Assembly (NCBI RefSeq): GCF_020172085.1
Contig: NZ_JAIVAT010000003.1
Location: 496,001-560,000, forward strand
Origin: Rossellomorea aquimaris
GTDB lineage: Bacteria; Bacillota; Bacilli; Bacillales; Bacillaceae_B
DNA length: 64,000 bases
Direction of reading: 5' to 3'
Positions within the stretch are counted from its first letter, which is position 1, and every line of letters starts with the position of its first letter. Of this stretch, positions 38,260 through 47,658 are shown one piece after another. The position numbers and the translations under genes were made by a program. The notes below the pieces were generated by a model. That model ran no database searches. It worked only from the letters and a program-made list of their open reading frames with translations, and was not told where the DNA came from.

Positions 38260-38526
38260 ATGAGTTCTTTTGACAAAACGATGCGGTTTGATTTCTCAGA
38301 GGAGCCGTTCGAACATGATGTGAAGGAAGTGCTCTTGCAGGTTCATGATGCTTTGCAGGAAAAAGGGTACAATCCAATCAATCAAATCGTAGGATACTTA
38401 TTATCTGGAGATCCGGCTTACATTCCCAGACATCAAGATGCCAGAAATATCATCCGCCGCTTGGAACGTGATGAGATCATCGAAGAATTAGTCAAATCGT
38501 ATTTGAAACAGCACAAAGAGGGATAA
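38260..38526 (+). CDS. ireB: IreB family regulatory phosphoprotein (YrzL)
   Basis: 88 residues from the ATG at 38260; the GTG at 38251 is part of the AGAGAGGTG site. Starts [18 protein letters not shown]0297 proteins such as enterococcal IreB are phosphorylated by the PASTA kinase IreK/PrkC on N-terminal threonines (Thr7 here is a candidate) and tune cephalosporin resistance. The C-terminal part, [19 protein letters not shown], is the conserved helix. It is 3 bp from ruvX. Confidence 0.9.
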   Translation: MSSFDKTMRFDFSEEPFEHDVKEVLLQVHDALQEKGYNPINQIVGYLLSGDPAYIPRHQDARNIIRRLERDEIIEELVKSYLKQHKEG

Positions 38527-38529
38527 TAC

Positions 38530-38946
38530 ATGCGTGTAATGGGTTTAGACGTTGGTTCTAAAACAGTCGGAGTCGCGATCAGCGATGAGCTTGGCTGGAC
38601 AGCTCAAGGAATTGAAACCATTAAGATTGACGAAGACCAGGGCGTGTTCCGGGTGGATCGAATAAAGGAACTTGCCGATGAATACCAGGTGGACACCGTT
38701 GTCGTTGGATTGCCTAAAAACATGAATAACACAATCGGCCCACGTGGGGAAGCGTCTAAAGCTTATGGAGAGTTGATTCATCAGGAGTTGTCCCTTCCCA
38801 TAAAATATTGGGATGAAAGACTAAGCACGATGGCTGCTGAGAGAGTGCTTTTAGAAGCCGATGTAAGCAGAAAGAAACGTAAGAAAGTAATCGACAAAAT
38901 GGCTGCGATGATGATCCTTCAAGGATACCTTGACAGCCAAAAATGA
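38530..38946 (+). CDS. ruvX: RuvX/YqgF RNase H-fold nuclease
   Basis: 138 residues. Putative Holliday-junction resolvase and pre-16S rRNA 5' processing nuclease (YrrK). The RNase H-like acidic residues are placed as in the family: [19 protein letters not shown] (Asp near 6), [17 protein letters not shown] (near 57) and [15 protein letters not shown] (near 97). The ATG overlaps the ireB region by normal operon spacing. Confidence 0.93.
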   Translation: MRVMGLDVGSKTVGVAISDELGWTAQGIETIKIDEDQGVFRVDRIKELADEYQVDTVVVGLPKNMNNTIGPRGEASKAYGELIHQELSLPIKYWDERLSTMAAERVLLEADVSRKKRKKVIDKMAAMMILQGYLDSQK

Positions 38947-38960
38947 TGAGGTGAATGTTC

Positions 38961-39251
38961 ATGGAACACGGAGAAAAACAAATTACAGTAGTTGACGAAC
39001 AAGGAAATGAGCAGTTATGCGAGGTTCTTTTCACGTTTGAATCAGATAAATTCGGAAAGTCTTATGTTCTTTACTATCCACTTGGAGCAGATGAGAATGA
39101 CGAAGAAGAAATTGAAATTCATGCTTCTGCATTCATGCCTGGTGACGAAGGACAGGAAGGCGAATTAAAGCCGATTGAAACAGAAGAAGAGTGGGACATG
39201 ATTGAAGAAATGTTAAACACTTTCCTGGACGAAGAAGAAGACGCAGAATAA
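38961..39251 (+). CDS. yrzB: DUF1292 acidic protein YrzB
   Basis: 96 residues from the ATG at 38961 (GATGAGGTGA, spacing 6); an ATG at 38955 would add two residues. Strongly acidic, ending in a run of Asp/Glu. Core [20 protein letters not shown] and [10 protein letters not shown] match DUF1292 (UPF0473). Function unknown. It always follows ruvX in Firmicutes and closes the alaS operon. Confidence 0.87.
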   Translation: MEHGEKQITVVDEQGNEQLCEVLFTFESDKFGKSYVLYYPLGADENDEEEIEIHASAFMPGDEGQEGELKPIETEEEWDMIEEMLNTFLDEEEDAE

Positions 39252-39270
39252 GTCGTCGTTATAAGGATAC

Positions 39271-39327
39271 GAAACAGGGACCGCAAAAAGGGACAAAAAA
39301 TTCACCCTTTTTGCAGGTCCCTGTTTC
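39271..39327. repeat. Long near-perfect hairpin between yrzB and mltG
   Basis: GAAACAGGGACC-GCAAAAAGGG pairs with CCCTTTTTGC-a-GGTCCCTGTTTC: 22 bp with a single bulge and a 12-nt loop. It may act as the alaS-operon terminator, but the arms are far longer than usual and the 3' U-run is inside the stem. Confidence 0.75.
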
Positions 39328-39331
39328 ACTT

Positions 39332-39378
39332 TGTGCGAAATATTGTATAATAGTGGAGATGATGTCGAATTTCGCATA
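39332..39378. promoter_or_regulatory. Inverted repeat around the mltG -10 box
   Basis: TGTGCGAAAT (39332-39341) and ATTTCGCATA (39369-39378) are a 10-bp inverted repeat with one mismatch. TATAAT at 39346-39351 lies between them; no convincing -35 was found. Possible operator. Confidence 0.4.
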
Positions 39379-39412
39379 ACGGATAGCCCGCTTTTTTGCT
39401 CGAAAGGGGGAA

Positions 39413-40555
39413 ATGAACGCTTTGGAAGAAAAGAAAAAGGTAAAAGAAACACTTATGAAGAAACTGCTTGAGAGACAAGAGGAGGCAAAGGTCATTAGAA
39501 AAATAGTAGGACTTGTCATTCTTTGTCTAGTCATTGTTATAGGGGGAACGGCGATTGGTGGATACCTTTATGTAAATTCTGCCCTTAAGCCCGTAGACCC
39601 GGATAATACAAAACCAGTAAAAGTGGACATACCTATAGGCTCCGGTGTGACCAGCATCGGGAAAATCCTTGAGGAAAAAGGGATCGTAAAGAATTCTACG
39701 GTCTTTAAATATTATGTGAAATTCAACAATGAAGCAGGGTTTCAGGCAGGATCTTATGATCTGACACCTTCCATGACCCTGAATGAAATTGTGAATAGCT
39801 TAAAGACTGGTAAGGTCATGAGAAAAGCAGAGTTTAAGATTACCATTCCAGAGGGACTTCAATTAGATCAGATAGCAGAGATCATTGCTGAAAAGTCTCC
39901 ATATAAAAAAGAAGAAATAGAAAAGAAACTAAATGATAAGAAATGGCTCGAGCAATTAAAAGAGGAATATCCGGAACTGATTACAGATGAAATACTGAAC
40001 AAAGATATTAAGCGGCCGTTGGAAGGATATCTTTATCCTGCGACGTATCCTTTTTATGAGAAAAAGCCTTCTTTAGATGCCATCCTGAAGAAGATGATTG
40101 CTCAAACGAATGAAGTACTGGCTCAATATCAGGAAGCCATGGCAGCAAACGATTATACTCCTCACAAGCTTCTCACCCTTTCTTCCCTTATTGAAGAAGA
40201 AGCGACGGAGAAAGCAGACAGAGGGAAGATTTCAAGCGTATTTTATAATCGGATGGAGGAAGGAATGCCACTTCAGACAGATCCAACGGTATTATATGCC
40301 CTAGGGAAACATAAGGAAAAAACCGTGTACAAAGATCTTGAAGTCGAATCACCGTATAACACGTACCAAGTGAAGGGATTGCCGCCTGGTCCGATTGCAA
40401 ATGCGGGGATTTCATCGATTGAAGCAGCTCTGAAGCCAGAGGATACAGAGTATTATTATTTCCTGGCAGCTTCCAATGGGTCGGTGTATTATTCTGAAAC
40501 ACTGGATGAGCATAACGAGAAAAAAGCAAAATATATCACCAACAAAGAGGAATAG
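39413..40555 (+). CDS. mltG: Endolytic transglycosylase MltG (YrrL)
   Basis: 380 residues. Membrane-anchored glycan-strand terminator that cuts nascent peptidoglycan. An N-terminal cytoplasmic coil (EEKKKVKETLMKKLLERQEE) leads to one membrane helix at ~32-56, a LysM-like subdomain, and the YceG domain. The catalytic Glu lies in LSSLIEEEATEKADRGKISS (~257-276); MPLQTDPTVLYALG and YNTYQVKGLPPGPIANAG follow. Start ATG 39413 with AAAGG 5 bases upstream. The extra N-terminal coil is longer than in E. coli MltG. Confidence 0.94.
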   Translation: MNALEEKKKVKETLMKKLLERQEEAKVIRKIVGLVILCLVIVIGGTAIGGYLYVNSALKPVDPDNTKPVKVDIPIGSGVTSIGKILEEKGIVKNSTVFKYYVKFNNEAGFQAGSYDLTPSMTLNEIVNSLKTGKVMRKAEFKITIPEGLQLDQIAEIIAEKSPYKKEEIEKKLNDKKWLEQLKEEYPELITDEILNKDIKRPLEGYLYPATYPFYEKKPSLDAILKKMIAQTNEVLAQYQEAMAANDYTPHKLLTLSSLIEEEATEKADRGKISSVFYNRMEEGMPLQTDPTVLYALGKHKEKTVYKDLEVESPYNTYQVKGLPPGPIANAGISSIEAALKPEDTEYYYFLAASNGSVYYSETLDEHNEKKAKYITNKEE

Positions 40556-40561
40556 CCCCAT

Positions 40562-40596
40562 GAGAAGAGGAAAGAAACATTCGCTTTCCTCTTCTC
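40562..40596. terminator. Hairpin after mltG, no U-run
   Basis: GAGAAGAGGAAAG pairs perfectly with CTTTCCTCTTCTC around a 9-nt loop. Without a U-tract it could be an mRNA 3'-stabilising stem rather than a terminator. Confidence 0.6.
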
Positions 40597-40651
40597 TGTG
40601 TGGTAAAATAGTACAAGTTATTTTTATATACGGGCGTTATCTTGATAGGCG

Positions 40652-40689
40652 TGAAAAGTAGAAAGCTGATCGTAGCTTTCTTCTTTTCA
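40652..40689 (+). terminator. Terminator before trmR
   Basis: TGAAAAG-ta-GAAAGCT pairs with AGCTTTC-tt-CTTTTCA; the U-rich strand is the 3' arm. Probably ends the mltG transcript. Confidence 0.65.
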
Positions 40690-40749
40690 TGTTGTCTAAG
40701 AAAGAAGCGCTACCGATATCATTTATGATCATGATCGTGAGGCTTATAT

Positions 40750-41397
40750 ATGAATGAACGAGTGATTGGCTATATAGAATCAATTGTGAAAGAACGTCCT
40801 GCCTTAATTTCTGAGATGGAACACTATGCAGAAGTTCATGGCGTTCCCATCATGGAGCTGGTCGGAATCGAAGCGCTCTTGGGAATGTTACGGATCCAAC
40901 AGCCAAAGCGGATCCTTGAAATCGGAACTGCTATAGGATATTCAGCCCTTCGGATGGCTGAAGCACTCCCTGAGACGACAGTTGTCACACTTGAACGGGA
41001 TGAAGAAAGGTTCGAGGCTGCGCAACGTTTTCTCTCCCGATCCAAAGATGGCAATAGAATTGTCACGATTTTCGGTGATGCGCTAGAGCTCTCTGAAGTA
41101 GTGAAAAAGCATGGTCCGTTTGATGCCATCTTTATAGATGCTGCCAAGGGTCAGTACCTAAAGTTCTTTGACCTATATTCAGCCATGCTTACAGAGAACG
41201 GAGTCGTCTACTCGGATAACGTCTTATTCAAAGGTCTGGTTGCCGAGGTACAGGTTGAGCAGAAAAGAATACGGAACATGGTGAAGAAGCTGCAGAATTA
41301 TAATACCTGGCTGATGAATCATGAACAATTCGATACATCTATTTTACCTGTCGGTGACGGTATCGCCATCAGTAAGAAAAGAGGTGATCAATGGTGA
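40750..41397 (+). CDS. trmR: tRNA 5-hydroxyuridine methyltransferase TrmR
   Basis: 215 residues. SAM-dependent O-methyltransferase (YrrM) that converts ho5U34 to mo5U34 in tRNAs. SAM site ILEIGTAIGYSALRMAEALP near 56-75, metal/SAM DAIFIDAAKGQYLKFFDLY near 125, and SDNVLFKGLVAE near 157 match class I COMT-like enzymes. It overlaps trhP1 by 7 bp. The next two genes encode the hydroxylation system that makes its substrate, so the three form one pathway. Confidence 0.93.
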   Translation: MNERVIGYIESIVKERPALISEMEHYAEVHGVPIMELVGIEALLGMLRIQQPKRILEIGTAIGYSALRMAEALPETTVVTLERDEERFEAAQRFLSRSKDGNRIVTIFGDALELSEVVKKHGPFDAIFIDAAKGQYLKFFDLYSAMLTENGVVYSDNVLFKGLVAEVQVEQKRIRNMVKKLQNYNTWLMNHEQFDTSILPVGDGIAISKKRGDQW

Positions 41398-42323
41398 AAA
41401 AGCCGGAATTACTCGTAACCCCTACAAGTGTATCCGATATTGAACCGTTGGCGGCTGCAGGTGCCGATGCCTTCATGATAGGTGAACAGAAGTATGGATT
41501 AAGACTTGCCGGAGAGTTTTCACTGGAAGCCGTTTGTGAAGCGATAACATTGGCTCACAAACACAACAAGAAAGTGTATGTGGCGATGAATGCCCTATTT
41601 CATAATGATAAAATCTCAGAACTGGATCATTATATCGCTGCTCTTGATGAAGCAGGGGCTGACGCCATCGTGTTCGGTGATCCTGCTGTATTGATGGCTG
41701 CACGAGAAGTAGCTCCTCAGATGAAGCTTCATTGGAATACGGAAACGACGGCCACAAACTGGTACACCTGCAATTACTGGGGACGAAAAGGCGCTAAACG
41801 TGCTGTCTTGGCACGTGAATTGAGTATGGAGACTATCGTTGAGATGAAAGAGAATGCAGAGGTCGAAATCGAGGTACAGGTCCACGGTATGACCTGTATG
41901 TTCCAATCAAAACGTTCACTGCTCGGTAACTATTTTGAATATCGAGGAAAAGCGATGGGAATCGAGAATCGAAAAGAGCAGCGCAATATGTTCTTACACG
42001 ATGAAGAGCGCCATAATAAGTACCCAATCTTCGAGGACGAAAACGGCACGCATATCATGAGCCCGAACGATATGTGCATTATTGATGAACTTGGTGAAAT
42101 GATGGAAGCAGGTGTCGATTCCTTCAAGATTGATGGGGTGATGAAATCCTCTCAATATATTCTTGAGATAACAAAACTATATCGTAAGGCAATAGATTTG
42201 TGTGCGGATGATGAAGATCAATATGATGATCAGAAAGACGGGTTTTTAGAAGAAGCGAAAAGACTGCAACCTGAAAATCGTCCGTTGGATACAGGATTTT
42301 TCTTTAAAGAAACCGTGTATTAA
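41391..42323 (+). CDS. trhP1: tRNA U34 hydroxylation protein TrhP1 (U32 peptidase family)
   Basis: 310 residues (YrrN). U32-family protein needed with TrhP2 for prephenate-dependent 5-hydroxyuridine formation at tRNA position 34. Starts MVKKPELLVTPTSVSDIEPL; TIM-barrel-like repeats and HWNTETTATNWYTCNYWG (~112-129) are present; VQVHGMTCMFQSKRSLLGNY (~164-183) covers the U32 signature region. The start follows GAGGTGATCA inside trmR. Confidence 0.92.
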   Translation: MVKKPELLVTPTSVSDIEPLAAAGADAFMIGEQKYGLRLAGEFSLEAVCEAITLAHKHNKKVYVAMNALFHNDKISELDHYIAALDEAGADAIVFGDPAVLMAAREVAPQMKLHWNTETTATNWYTCNYWGRKGAKRAVLARELSMETIVEMKENAEVEIEVQVHGMTCMFQSKRSLLGNYFEYRGKAMGIENRKEQRNMFLHDEERHNKYPIFEDENGTHIMSPNDMCIIDELGEMMEAGVDSFKIDGVMKSSQYILEITKLYRKAIDLCADDEDQYDDQKDGFLEEAKRLQPENRPLDTGFFFKETVY

Positions 42324-42355
42324 GTACACGATGAAGATGTCAGAACGGAGGCGTA

Positions 42356-43636
42356 ATGATGACCACGGTTGTAAAAAAGCCCATATCGAAACAGGTGGAC
42401 GGAAAGCGTGTCATTGTGAAGAAACCTGAACTACTGGCTCCTGCCGGAAATCTGGAGAAATTGAAGATTGCTGTCCATTATGGGGCAGATGCAGTCTATA
42501 TCGGTGGACAGGAATATGGTCTGCGCTCAAATGCCGGTAATTTCACCCTTGATGATATGAAAGAAGGCGTGGAGTTTGCAAAGAAATATGGTGCAAAGAT
42601 TTATGTGACAACAAATATCTATGCCCATAATGAAAACATGGATGGACTGGAAGAATATCTCCGTGGATTAGAGGAAGCTGGAGTGGCTGGAATCATTGTA
42701 GCTGATCCTCTGATCATTGAGACTTGCAGAAGAGTGGCTCCGAAAGTGGAGGTGCACTTAAGCACGCAGCAGTCCCTTTCTAACTGGAAAGCTGTTCAGT
42801 TTTGGAAAGAAGAAGGGCTTGATCGCGTAGTACTTGCCCGTGAAGCCAGTGGAAGAGAAATCCAGGAAATGAAAGAAAAGGTGGATATTGAGATTGAAAC
42901 CTTCATTCATGGAGCCATGTGTATTGCTTATTCAGGACGCTGCACGCTAAGTAACCACATGACGGCCAGGGATTCTAACCGCGGAGGCTGCTGTCAGTCA
43001 TGCCGCTGGGATTATGATTTATATGAATTGAACGGCAGAGAAGAGAATCCTCTTTATAATGAAAATGATGCTCCTTTTGCCATGAGCCCGAAAGATTTGA
43101 AGCTCGTTGAATCCATTCCGGGAATGATCGAATTGGGAATTGACAGTTTGAAGATTGAGGGACGCATGAAGTCCATTCACTATGTGGCCACTGTCGTTAG
43201 TGTGTACCGCAAAGTGATTGATGAATATTGTAAAGATCCAGACAACTTCGTCATTCAACAAGAATGGCTCGAGGAGCTGGAGAAATGTGCGAATCGTGAC
43301 ACTGCTCCGGCATTTTTTGAAGGCGTACCTGGATTCAAGGAGCAGATGTTCGGGGTCCATAACAAGAAGAACACAAATTATGAATTTGTCGGTCTTGTGT
43401 TGGACTACGATGAAGAAACTCAAATCGTCACACTGCAGCAACGGAACCATTTTAAGACCGGACAGGAAGTAGAATTTTTCGGTCCTGAAATCTCCAACTT
43501 TACTCAGGTAATAGAGAAATTGTGGGATGAGCGGGGTAATGAAATCGAAGTAGCCCGTCACCCGTTACAAATTGTGAAATTCAAGGTTTATCAGAGAGTA
43601 TATCCTGATAACATGATGCGAAAGGAGAACATCTAA
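42356..43636 (+). CDS. trhP2: tRNA U34 hydroxylation protein TrhP2 (U32 peptidase family)
   Basis: 426 residues (YrrO). The larger U32 partner. [20 protein letters not shown] (~22-41) is the family N-terminus; the signature [20 protein letters not shown] is near 181-200; then the cysteine cluster [10 protein letters not shown] (~208-217), a likely Fe-S or metal site. A C-terminal beta domain follows. Two adjacent ATGs (42356, 42359) suit the AACGGAGGCG site equally. It is 32 bp after trhP1. Confidence 0.92.
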   Translation: MMTTVVKKPISKQVDGKRVIVKKPELLAPAGNLEKLKIAVHYGADAVYIGGQEYGLRSNAGNFTLDDMKEGVEFAKKYGAKIYVTTNIYAHNENMDGLEEYLRGLEEAGVAGIIVADPLIIETCRRVAPKVEVHLSTQQSLSNWKAVQFWKEEGLDRVVLAREASGREIQEMKEKVDIEIETFIHGAMCIAYSGRCTLSNHMTARDSNRGGCCQSCRWDYDLYELNGREENPLYNENDAPFAMSPKDLKLVESIPGMIELGIDSLKIEGRMKSIHYVATVVSVYRKVIDEYCKDPDNFVIQQEWLEELEKCANRDTAPAFFEGVPGFKEQMFGVHNKKNTNYEFVGLVLDYDEETQIVTLQQRNHFKTGQEVEFFGPEISNFTQVIEKLWDERGNEIEVARHPLQIVKFKVYQRVYPDNMMRKENI

Positions 43637-43641
43637 TACTT

Positions 43642-44277
43642 ATGAAGCAGAAACCCGTTGTGATCGGTGTAGCAGGAGGATCAGGCTCTGGTAAAACAAG
43701 TGTCACCAAAGCCATTTATGAGCAATTTCAAGGTCATTCGATTTTAATGCTGCAACAGGATTATTATTATAAAGATCAGTCCAATCTACCATTCGAGGAA
43801 CGTTTGAAAACGAATTACGATCATCCGCTAGCCTTTGATAATGATCTGTTGATTCAGCATTTGCACGGCCTTTTAGATCATCAGTCCGTTAATAAACCGG
43901 TCTATGATTATAAAATGCATACCCGTTCTGAGGAGACGATTCTTGTTGAACCGAAGGATGTCATTATTTTAGAAGGAATTTTAGTATTAGAAGATGAAAG
44001 ATTGCGTAACTTAATGGATATCAAGTTATATGTAGATACGGACGCTGATCTTCGCATCATCAGAAGAATGCTTCGTGATATTAAAGAGCGCGGCCGTTCC
44101 ATCGATTCCGTCATCGATCAATACATTACAGTCGTTCGTCCGATGCACAATCAATTCATTGAACCGACAAAGCGATATGCCGATGTGATCATCCCTGAAG
44201 GCGGCCATAATCACGTGGCGATCGATTTAATGGTAACAAAAATTCAAACAATTCTTGAACAAAAGTCATTTTTGTAA
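43642..44277 (+). CDS. udk: Uridine kinase
   Basis: 211 residues. ATP/GTP-dependent phosphorylation of uridine and cytidine in salvage. P-loop [13 protein letters not shown] near 9-21; [20 protein letters not shown] near 41 and the lid [12 protein letters not shown] near 139 match PRK/URK kinases. Only 5 bp separate it from trhP2, whose last codons hold the AAAGGAG site. The trhP2-udk order is the same in B. subtilis. Confidence 0.96.
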   Translation: MKQKPVVIGVAGGSGSGKTSVTKAIYEQFQGHSILMLQQDYYYKDQSNLPFEERLKTNYDHPLAFDNDLLIQHLHGLLDHQSVNKPVYDYKMHTRSEETILVEPKDVIILEGILVLEDERLRNLMDIKLYVDTDADLRIIRRMLRDIKERGRSIDSVIDQYITVVRPMHNQFIEPTKRYADVIIPEGGHNHVAIDLMVTKIQTILEQKSFL

Positions 44278-44340
44278 TACGATAGCATAGATAAAGACAT
44301 ATAGGCTAGATTTTACATTTTCCCACATTGTAAAGAAGCA

Positions 44341-44376
44341 GGGAATGGAGTGAGAAGAGATTCTCCCTCCATTCCC
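44341..44376 (+). terminator. Hairpin between udk and greA
   Basis: GGGAATGGAG-t-GAGAA pairs with TTCTC-c-CTCCATTCCC; only a short T-tail follows (CCTTTACA). Likely the udk-operon terminator. Confidence 0.65.
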
Positions 44377-44380
44377 TCCC

Positions 44381-44409
44381 TTTACATACGTAGCACATTT
44401 ACATATAGA
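44381..44409 (+). promoter_or_regulatory. Candidate SigA promoter of greA
   Basis: TTTACA (44381-44386), 17-bp spacer, TATAGA (44404-44409). The leader would be about 35 nt. Confidence 0.6.
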
Positions 44410-44450
44410 GTACGGGAAAGCTCTTAGAGAGAAAAGGAGTGAAGAGGGTC

Positions 44451-44927
44451 ATGAGTACAGAAAAAGTATTTCCTATGACAGCAGAAGGTAAAGAAAAGTT
44501 AGAAAAAGAACTAGAGAATTTGAAAACGGTTAAACGTAAAGAAGTGGTTGAGCGCATCAAGATCGCTCGCAGCTTTGGAGATTTATCCGAGAACTCCGAG
44601 TACGACGCAGCGAAAGATGAACAAGCATTCGTCGAAGGTCGTATTTCTACATTAGAAAACATGATTCGCAACGCGAAAATCATTCAAGAAGATGACATGA
44701 ATTCAGATACAGTACAATTAGGTAAAAAAGTGACATTCGTCGAATTACCAGACGGTGATAAAGAAACCTACACCATCGTTGGTAGTGCAGAAGCTGATCC
44801 ATTCGAAGGAAAGATTTCGAATGATTCACCAATCGCGAAAAGCCTTCTTGGTCATAAAGTAGGCGCAGAAGTGAATGTTCAGACTCCAGGCGGGGAAATG
44901 AGCGTTAAGATTGTAGAAGTAAGCTGA
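44451..44927 (+). CDS. greA: Transcription elongation factor GreA
   Basis: 158 residues from the ATG at 44451; the upstream GTG at 44439 lies in the AAAAGGAGTG site. It rescues backtracked RNA polymerase by stimulating transcript cleavage. An N-terminal coiled coil with the acidic tip [19 protein letters not shown] (~39-57) carries the catalytic Asp/Glu, and the C-terminal FKBP-like domain includes [18 protein letters not shown] (~127-144). Monocistronic with its own terminator. Confidence 0.97.
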   Translation: MSTEKVFPMTAEGKEKLEKELENLKTVKRKEVVERIKIARSFGDLSENSEYDAAKDEQAFVEGRISTLENMIRNAKIIQEDDMNSDTVQLGKKVTFVELPDGDKETYTIVGSAEADPFEGKISNDSPIAKSLLGHKVGAEVNVQTPGGEMSVKIVEVS

Positions 44928-44935
44928 TTTTGTTT

Positions 44936-44970
44936 AGAAGGGACTCACAATGTGAGTCCCTTCTTTTTTT
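44936..44970 (+). terminator. Terminator of greA
   Basis: AGAAGGGACTCA pairs with TGAGTCCCTTCT followed by Ts. Confidence 0.93.
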
Positions 44971-45028
44971 ATGCCTCAAGAAGATTATTTCATATGATTC
45001 TCGTCAACAATGTGGACGAGGTGACAAA

Positions 45029-46786
45029 ATGAAACGGAAACGAATCAGGCTGTTTAGTATCGTCCTATTACTTGCTTTCTGTGCTCTATCTGGGAGATTG
45101 ATGCAGCTGCAATTATTTCAAACCGAATCTTATTCTGATCATAAAATCAATCTCCTTGAAGAAAGTGTCACACAACGGACGCAGCAATTGGTGATCGATG
45201 AAGGCAGGGGAGAATTCCTAGACCGAAACGGCGTCCCCCTTACGTTTACTGAAAAAAACGTCCTGGTTCTATTTCCTTTCCTTGACCAAATGGAATGGCC
45301 AGTGGAGAAAGTAGCAGATATCCTTCATGTCCCTGCATCAACGATTCAATCAAAAGTGAAGGAAGCGAATGGCCCTATCATTTTCGGCGGGAAAGAGCCC
45401 TTTAGGCTTTCGGAAGAGCAGATGAAAGAAATTAATTCACTTGAAATCCAGGGGGTATTTGCTCTAACGAAAAAGTTTAAAAGCAGTGATGTTCCTGCTT
45501 CGCAGCTGATTGGGGTAACGGGTGAAAACACAAATGAATTTCACGAAAGGTACCCAGACAGAGTGAAGGGTGCCAATCAGAAAATCGGGGTCTCAGGGCT
45601 TCAAGAGAATTTTGATGAGTGGCTGGTCGCGGAAGAGGAAGCAAAGCTGATTTATCATGTCGATGCAAGAGGTGGACCATTATTCGGAGTAGATGTTAAG
45701 TACCTGGCACCGGCCAATCCATTCTACCCTTTGAATGTTAAAACGACCATTGATGCCGATATGCAGCTTGCCTTGGAAGAAGTGGCAGATACGTATCACA
45801 TTCAGAAGGGGGGACTGCTTCTTCTTGATATTGAAAAAAGTGAAATACTCGCCAGTGTTTCAAGACCTGCCATGAAAAGCCGTGATCCTTTTAGTGGGGG
45901 GGCGACGAATTACATGCTGAAAGCACTGATCCCGGGATCTGTGTTCAAGACCGTCGTGGCGGCTGCAGCCATGGATGAAGGATTAGTTGATGAGACACGG
46001 CTTTTTCCGTGTGATGAAGATATCCGTGGTGGAGCAGCGGAAAAGCCTCACGGGAACATCAATATTAAGAGCAGCATCGCAGTTAGCTGTAACCGGACGT
46101 TTGCGGACCTTGCGAAAGAGCTGACGGAAAAGGATGATCATCTCCTGGATGAATACGCAGAGAAGATTGGGTTAATCGGTGATATCTCTTGGAAAGGAGA
46201 CGTTTTTCATTACGAAGATTTTCCACAGCTGCAGGTGAGCGATGGAAGGATTTTTGTATCCAACGATGAAAGAAAAGATTCGAACTATGTTTCCCAGACA
46301 GGAATAGGACAACGAGAAGTCCGGGTCACACCGCTCGGTATCGCGAATATGATGGCTACCATTGCCAGGGGTGGAGAGAAGTTTCAAGTGAGTGCCGTAT
46401 CGTCCGTACAGTATCAAAATGGGTCCAATATGTTTTCCTTCCCTAAACAGAAGATCGAGGGCGAGACCATCACCCCCTATACGGCCATGAAGCTTCAACA
46501 ATATTTAAGGGGCGTGGTGAACTCGTCGGAAGGAACGGCAACCTATTTGCAAACGGCCGCCTACACCATCGCTGGAAAGACCGGAACCGCACAGACCGGA
46601 AATTACCGGGGAGAAAAAGTGAAGGCAAATGAATTATATAATAAATGGTTCGCCGGCTACTTCCCTTTCGAAAATCCCAAATACGCCCTTGTTGCCGTCA
46701 ACATGGACGTGACCATTAACGAAGGGGGAATCTACCCCATCTTCAAAGATGGCGTCGATGCCATCTATCGACTTGAAAATCAATGA
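45029..46786 (+). CDS. pbpI: Penicillin-binding protein PbpI (class B transpeptidase)
   Basis: 585 residues from the ATG at 45029 (GACGAGGTGACAAA upstream); a longer opening from 44930 runs through the greA terminator and is rejected. N-terminal anchor helix (RLFSIVLLLAFCALSGRLM, ~6-24), dimerisation/pedestal domain, then the transpeptidase: SVFK near 309 (catalytic Ser), SCN near 352, KTGT near 517. Matches B. subtilis PbpI/PBP4b (584 residues), a sigma-F-dependent forespore PBP placed after greA. yrrS follows. Confidence 0.93.
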   Translation: MKRKRIRLFSIVLLLAFCALSGRLMQLQLFQTESYSDHKINLLEESVTQRTQQLVIDEGRGEFLDRNGVPLTFTEKNVLVLFPFLDQMEWPVEKVADILHVPASTIQSKVKEANGPIIFGGKEPFRLSEEQMKEINSLEIQGVFALTKKFKSSDVPASQLIGVTGENTNEFHERYPDRVKGANQKIGVSGLQENFDEWLVAEEEAKLIYHVDARGGPLFGVDVKYLAPANPFYPLNVKTTIDADMQLALEEVADTYHIQKGGLLLLDIEKSEILASVSRPAMKSRDPFSGGATNYMLKALIPGSVFKTVVAAAAMDEGLVDETRLFPCDEDIRGGAAEKPHGNINIKSSIAVSCNRTFADLAKELTEKDDHLLDEYAEKIGLIGDISWKGDVFHYEDFPQLQVSDGRIFVSNDERKDSNYVSQTGIGQREVRVTPLGIANMMATIARGGEKFQVSAVSSVQYQNGSNMFSFPKQKIEGETITPYTAMKLQQYLRGVVNSSEGTATYLQTAAYTIAGKTGTAQTGNYRGEKVKANELYNKWFAGYFPFENPKYALVAVNMDVTINEGGIYPIFKDGVDAIYRLENQ

Positions 46787-46903
46787 TAGGCAATACCTCC
46801 TTCCTGTGACCATTTTCCCTTTGTAGGCAGGCTGGATAATGTTTCGCTTTATTCTTTTCCTCTTATCATGTTAAAATGTTTAGGATAATAGGGAGGGAAC
46901 ACA

Positions 46904-47608
46904 ATGGCGAAATACCAATCTCGATTAGATAAACGAACCAAGAGAAATACAAATAAAATTCTAAACATCATGATTGCAGTTGTACTTCTATTGATTGTCG
47001 TTGTCGGAGGCACCATTGTATTTGGTGGAGGAGACGAAAAAGCAACAACAGACGCTCCTAAGAATTCAGAGACAAAAGATGCTACTAGCGATAAAAGCGC
47101 AAAAGAAGATAAAGATAGCGATAAATCTGTTTCAATGGAAGAAAACAGTGATTCAGAGGATAAAGCTGACGAAGAAAATGATAAAGAAGATGAGCAAAAG
47201 CAAGACGAATCTTCTGATGACAGTAAAGAAAATGTCGCATTAGATGGAGAAGATGACAGCAAGATGCAAGTAGAGGAAAGTGACGAACCTAATGTGGCGA
47301 AAACGATGGTGCATCCTGACTGGAAGCCTATTGGGACTGAGCAGACAGGTGAACACGTCTCTTCTTATGATCAAGGCACTGTCGACTGGCAGGAAAAAAT
47401 TAAGGCTGTTTCATATGCAACCGGCATTCAGGAATCCAATATGACCGTTTGGTGGGTCGAAGGGAATGGCGGTCCTCAGAAGTCCATGGCCACCGTGACA
47501 GCAAAGGATACAAAGACACCTTATCGCGTATATCTGCAGTGGGTAGACGGCAAAGGTTGGCAGCCGACGAAAGTTCAGGAATTAAAGGAAAATGATAAAG
47601 CTTCTTAA
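46904..47608 (+). CDS. yrrS: DUF1510 membrane protein YrrS
   Basis: 234 residues. A basic N-terminus (YQSRLDKRTKRNTNK) and one membrane helix (~20-43), then a low-complexity linker rich in Asp, Glu, Lys and Ser (about 45-130), then a folded C-terminal DUF1510 domain (HPDWKPIGTEQTGEHVSSYD onward, with QWVDGKGWQPTKVQELK near the end). It follows pbpI as in B. subtilis. A cell-envelope role with PbpI is plausible but unproven. Site GGGAGGGAACACA before the ATG. Confidence 0.9.
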   Translation: MAKYQSRLDKRTKRNTNKILNIMIAVVLLLIVVVGGTIVFGGGDEKATTDAPKNSETKDATSDKSAKEDKDSDKSVSMEENSDSEDKADEENDKEDEQKQDESSDDSKENVALDGEDDSKMQVEESDEPNVAKTMVHPDWKPIGTEQTGEHVSSYDQGTVDWQEKIKAVSYATGIQESNMTVWWVEGNGGPQKSMATVTAKDTKTPYRVYLQWVDGKGWQPTKVQELKENDKAS

Positions 47609-47619
47609 TGTGAAGTTTG

Positions 47620-47650
47620 GAGAAGAGGGTCCTAAGGGCTCTCTTTTTTT
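47620..47650 (+). terminator. Terminator after yrrS
   Basis: AGAG-GGTCC-taa-GG-CTCT arms (imperfect) followed by eight Ts. Confidence 0.6.
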
Positions 47651-47658
47651 TGTGTAGT

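Noticed and set aside
40690..40758. 22-codon ORF before trmR
   Set aside because: No ribosome site; it starts at the tail of a terminator hairpin.
44930..45028. N-terminal extension of pbpI
   Set aside because: It crosses the greA terminator; the ATG at 45029 has a proper site and precedes the membrane anchor.
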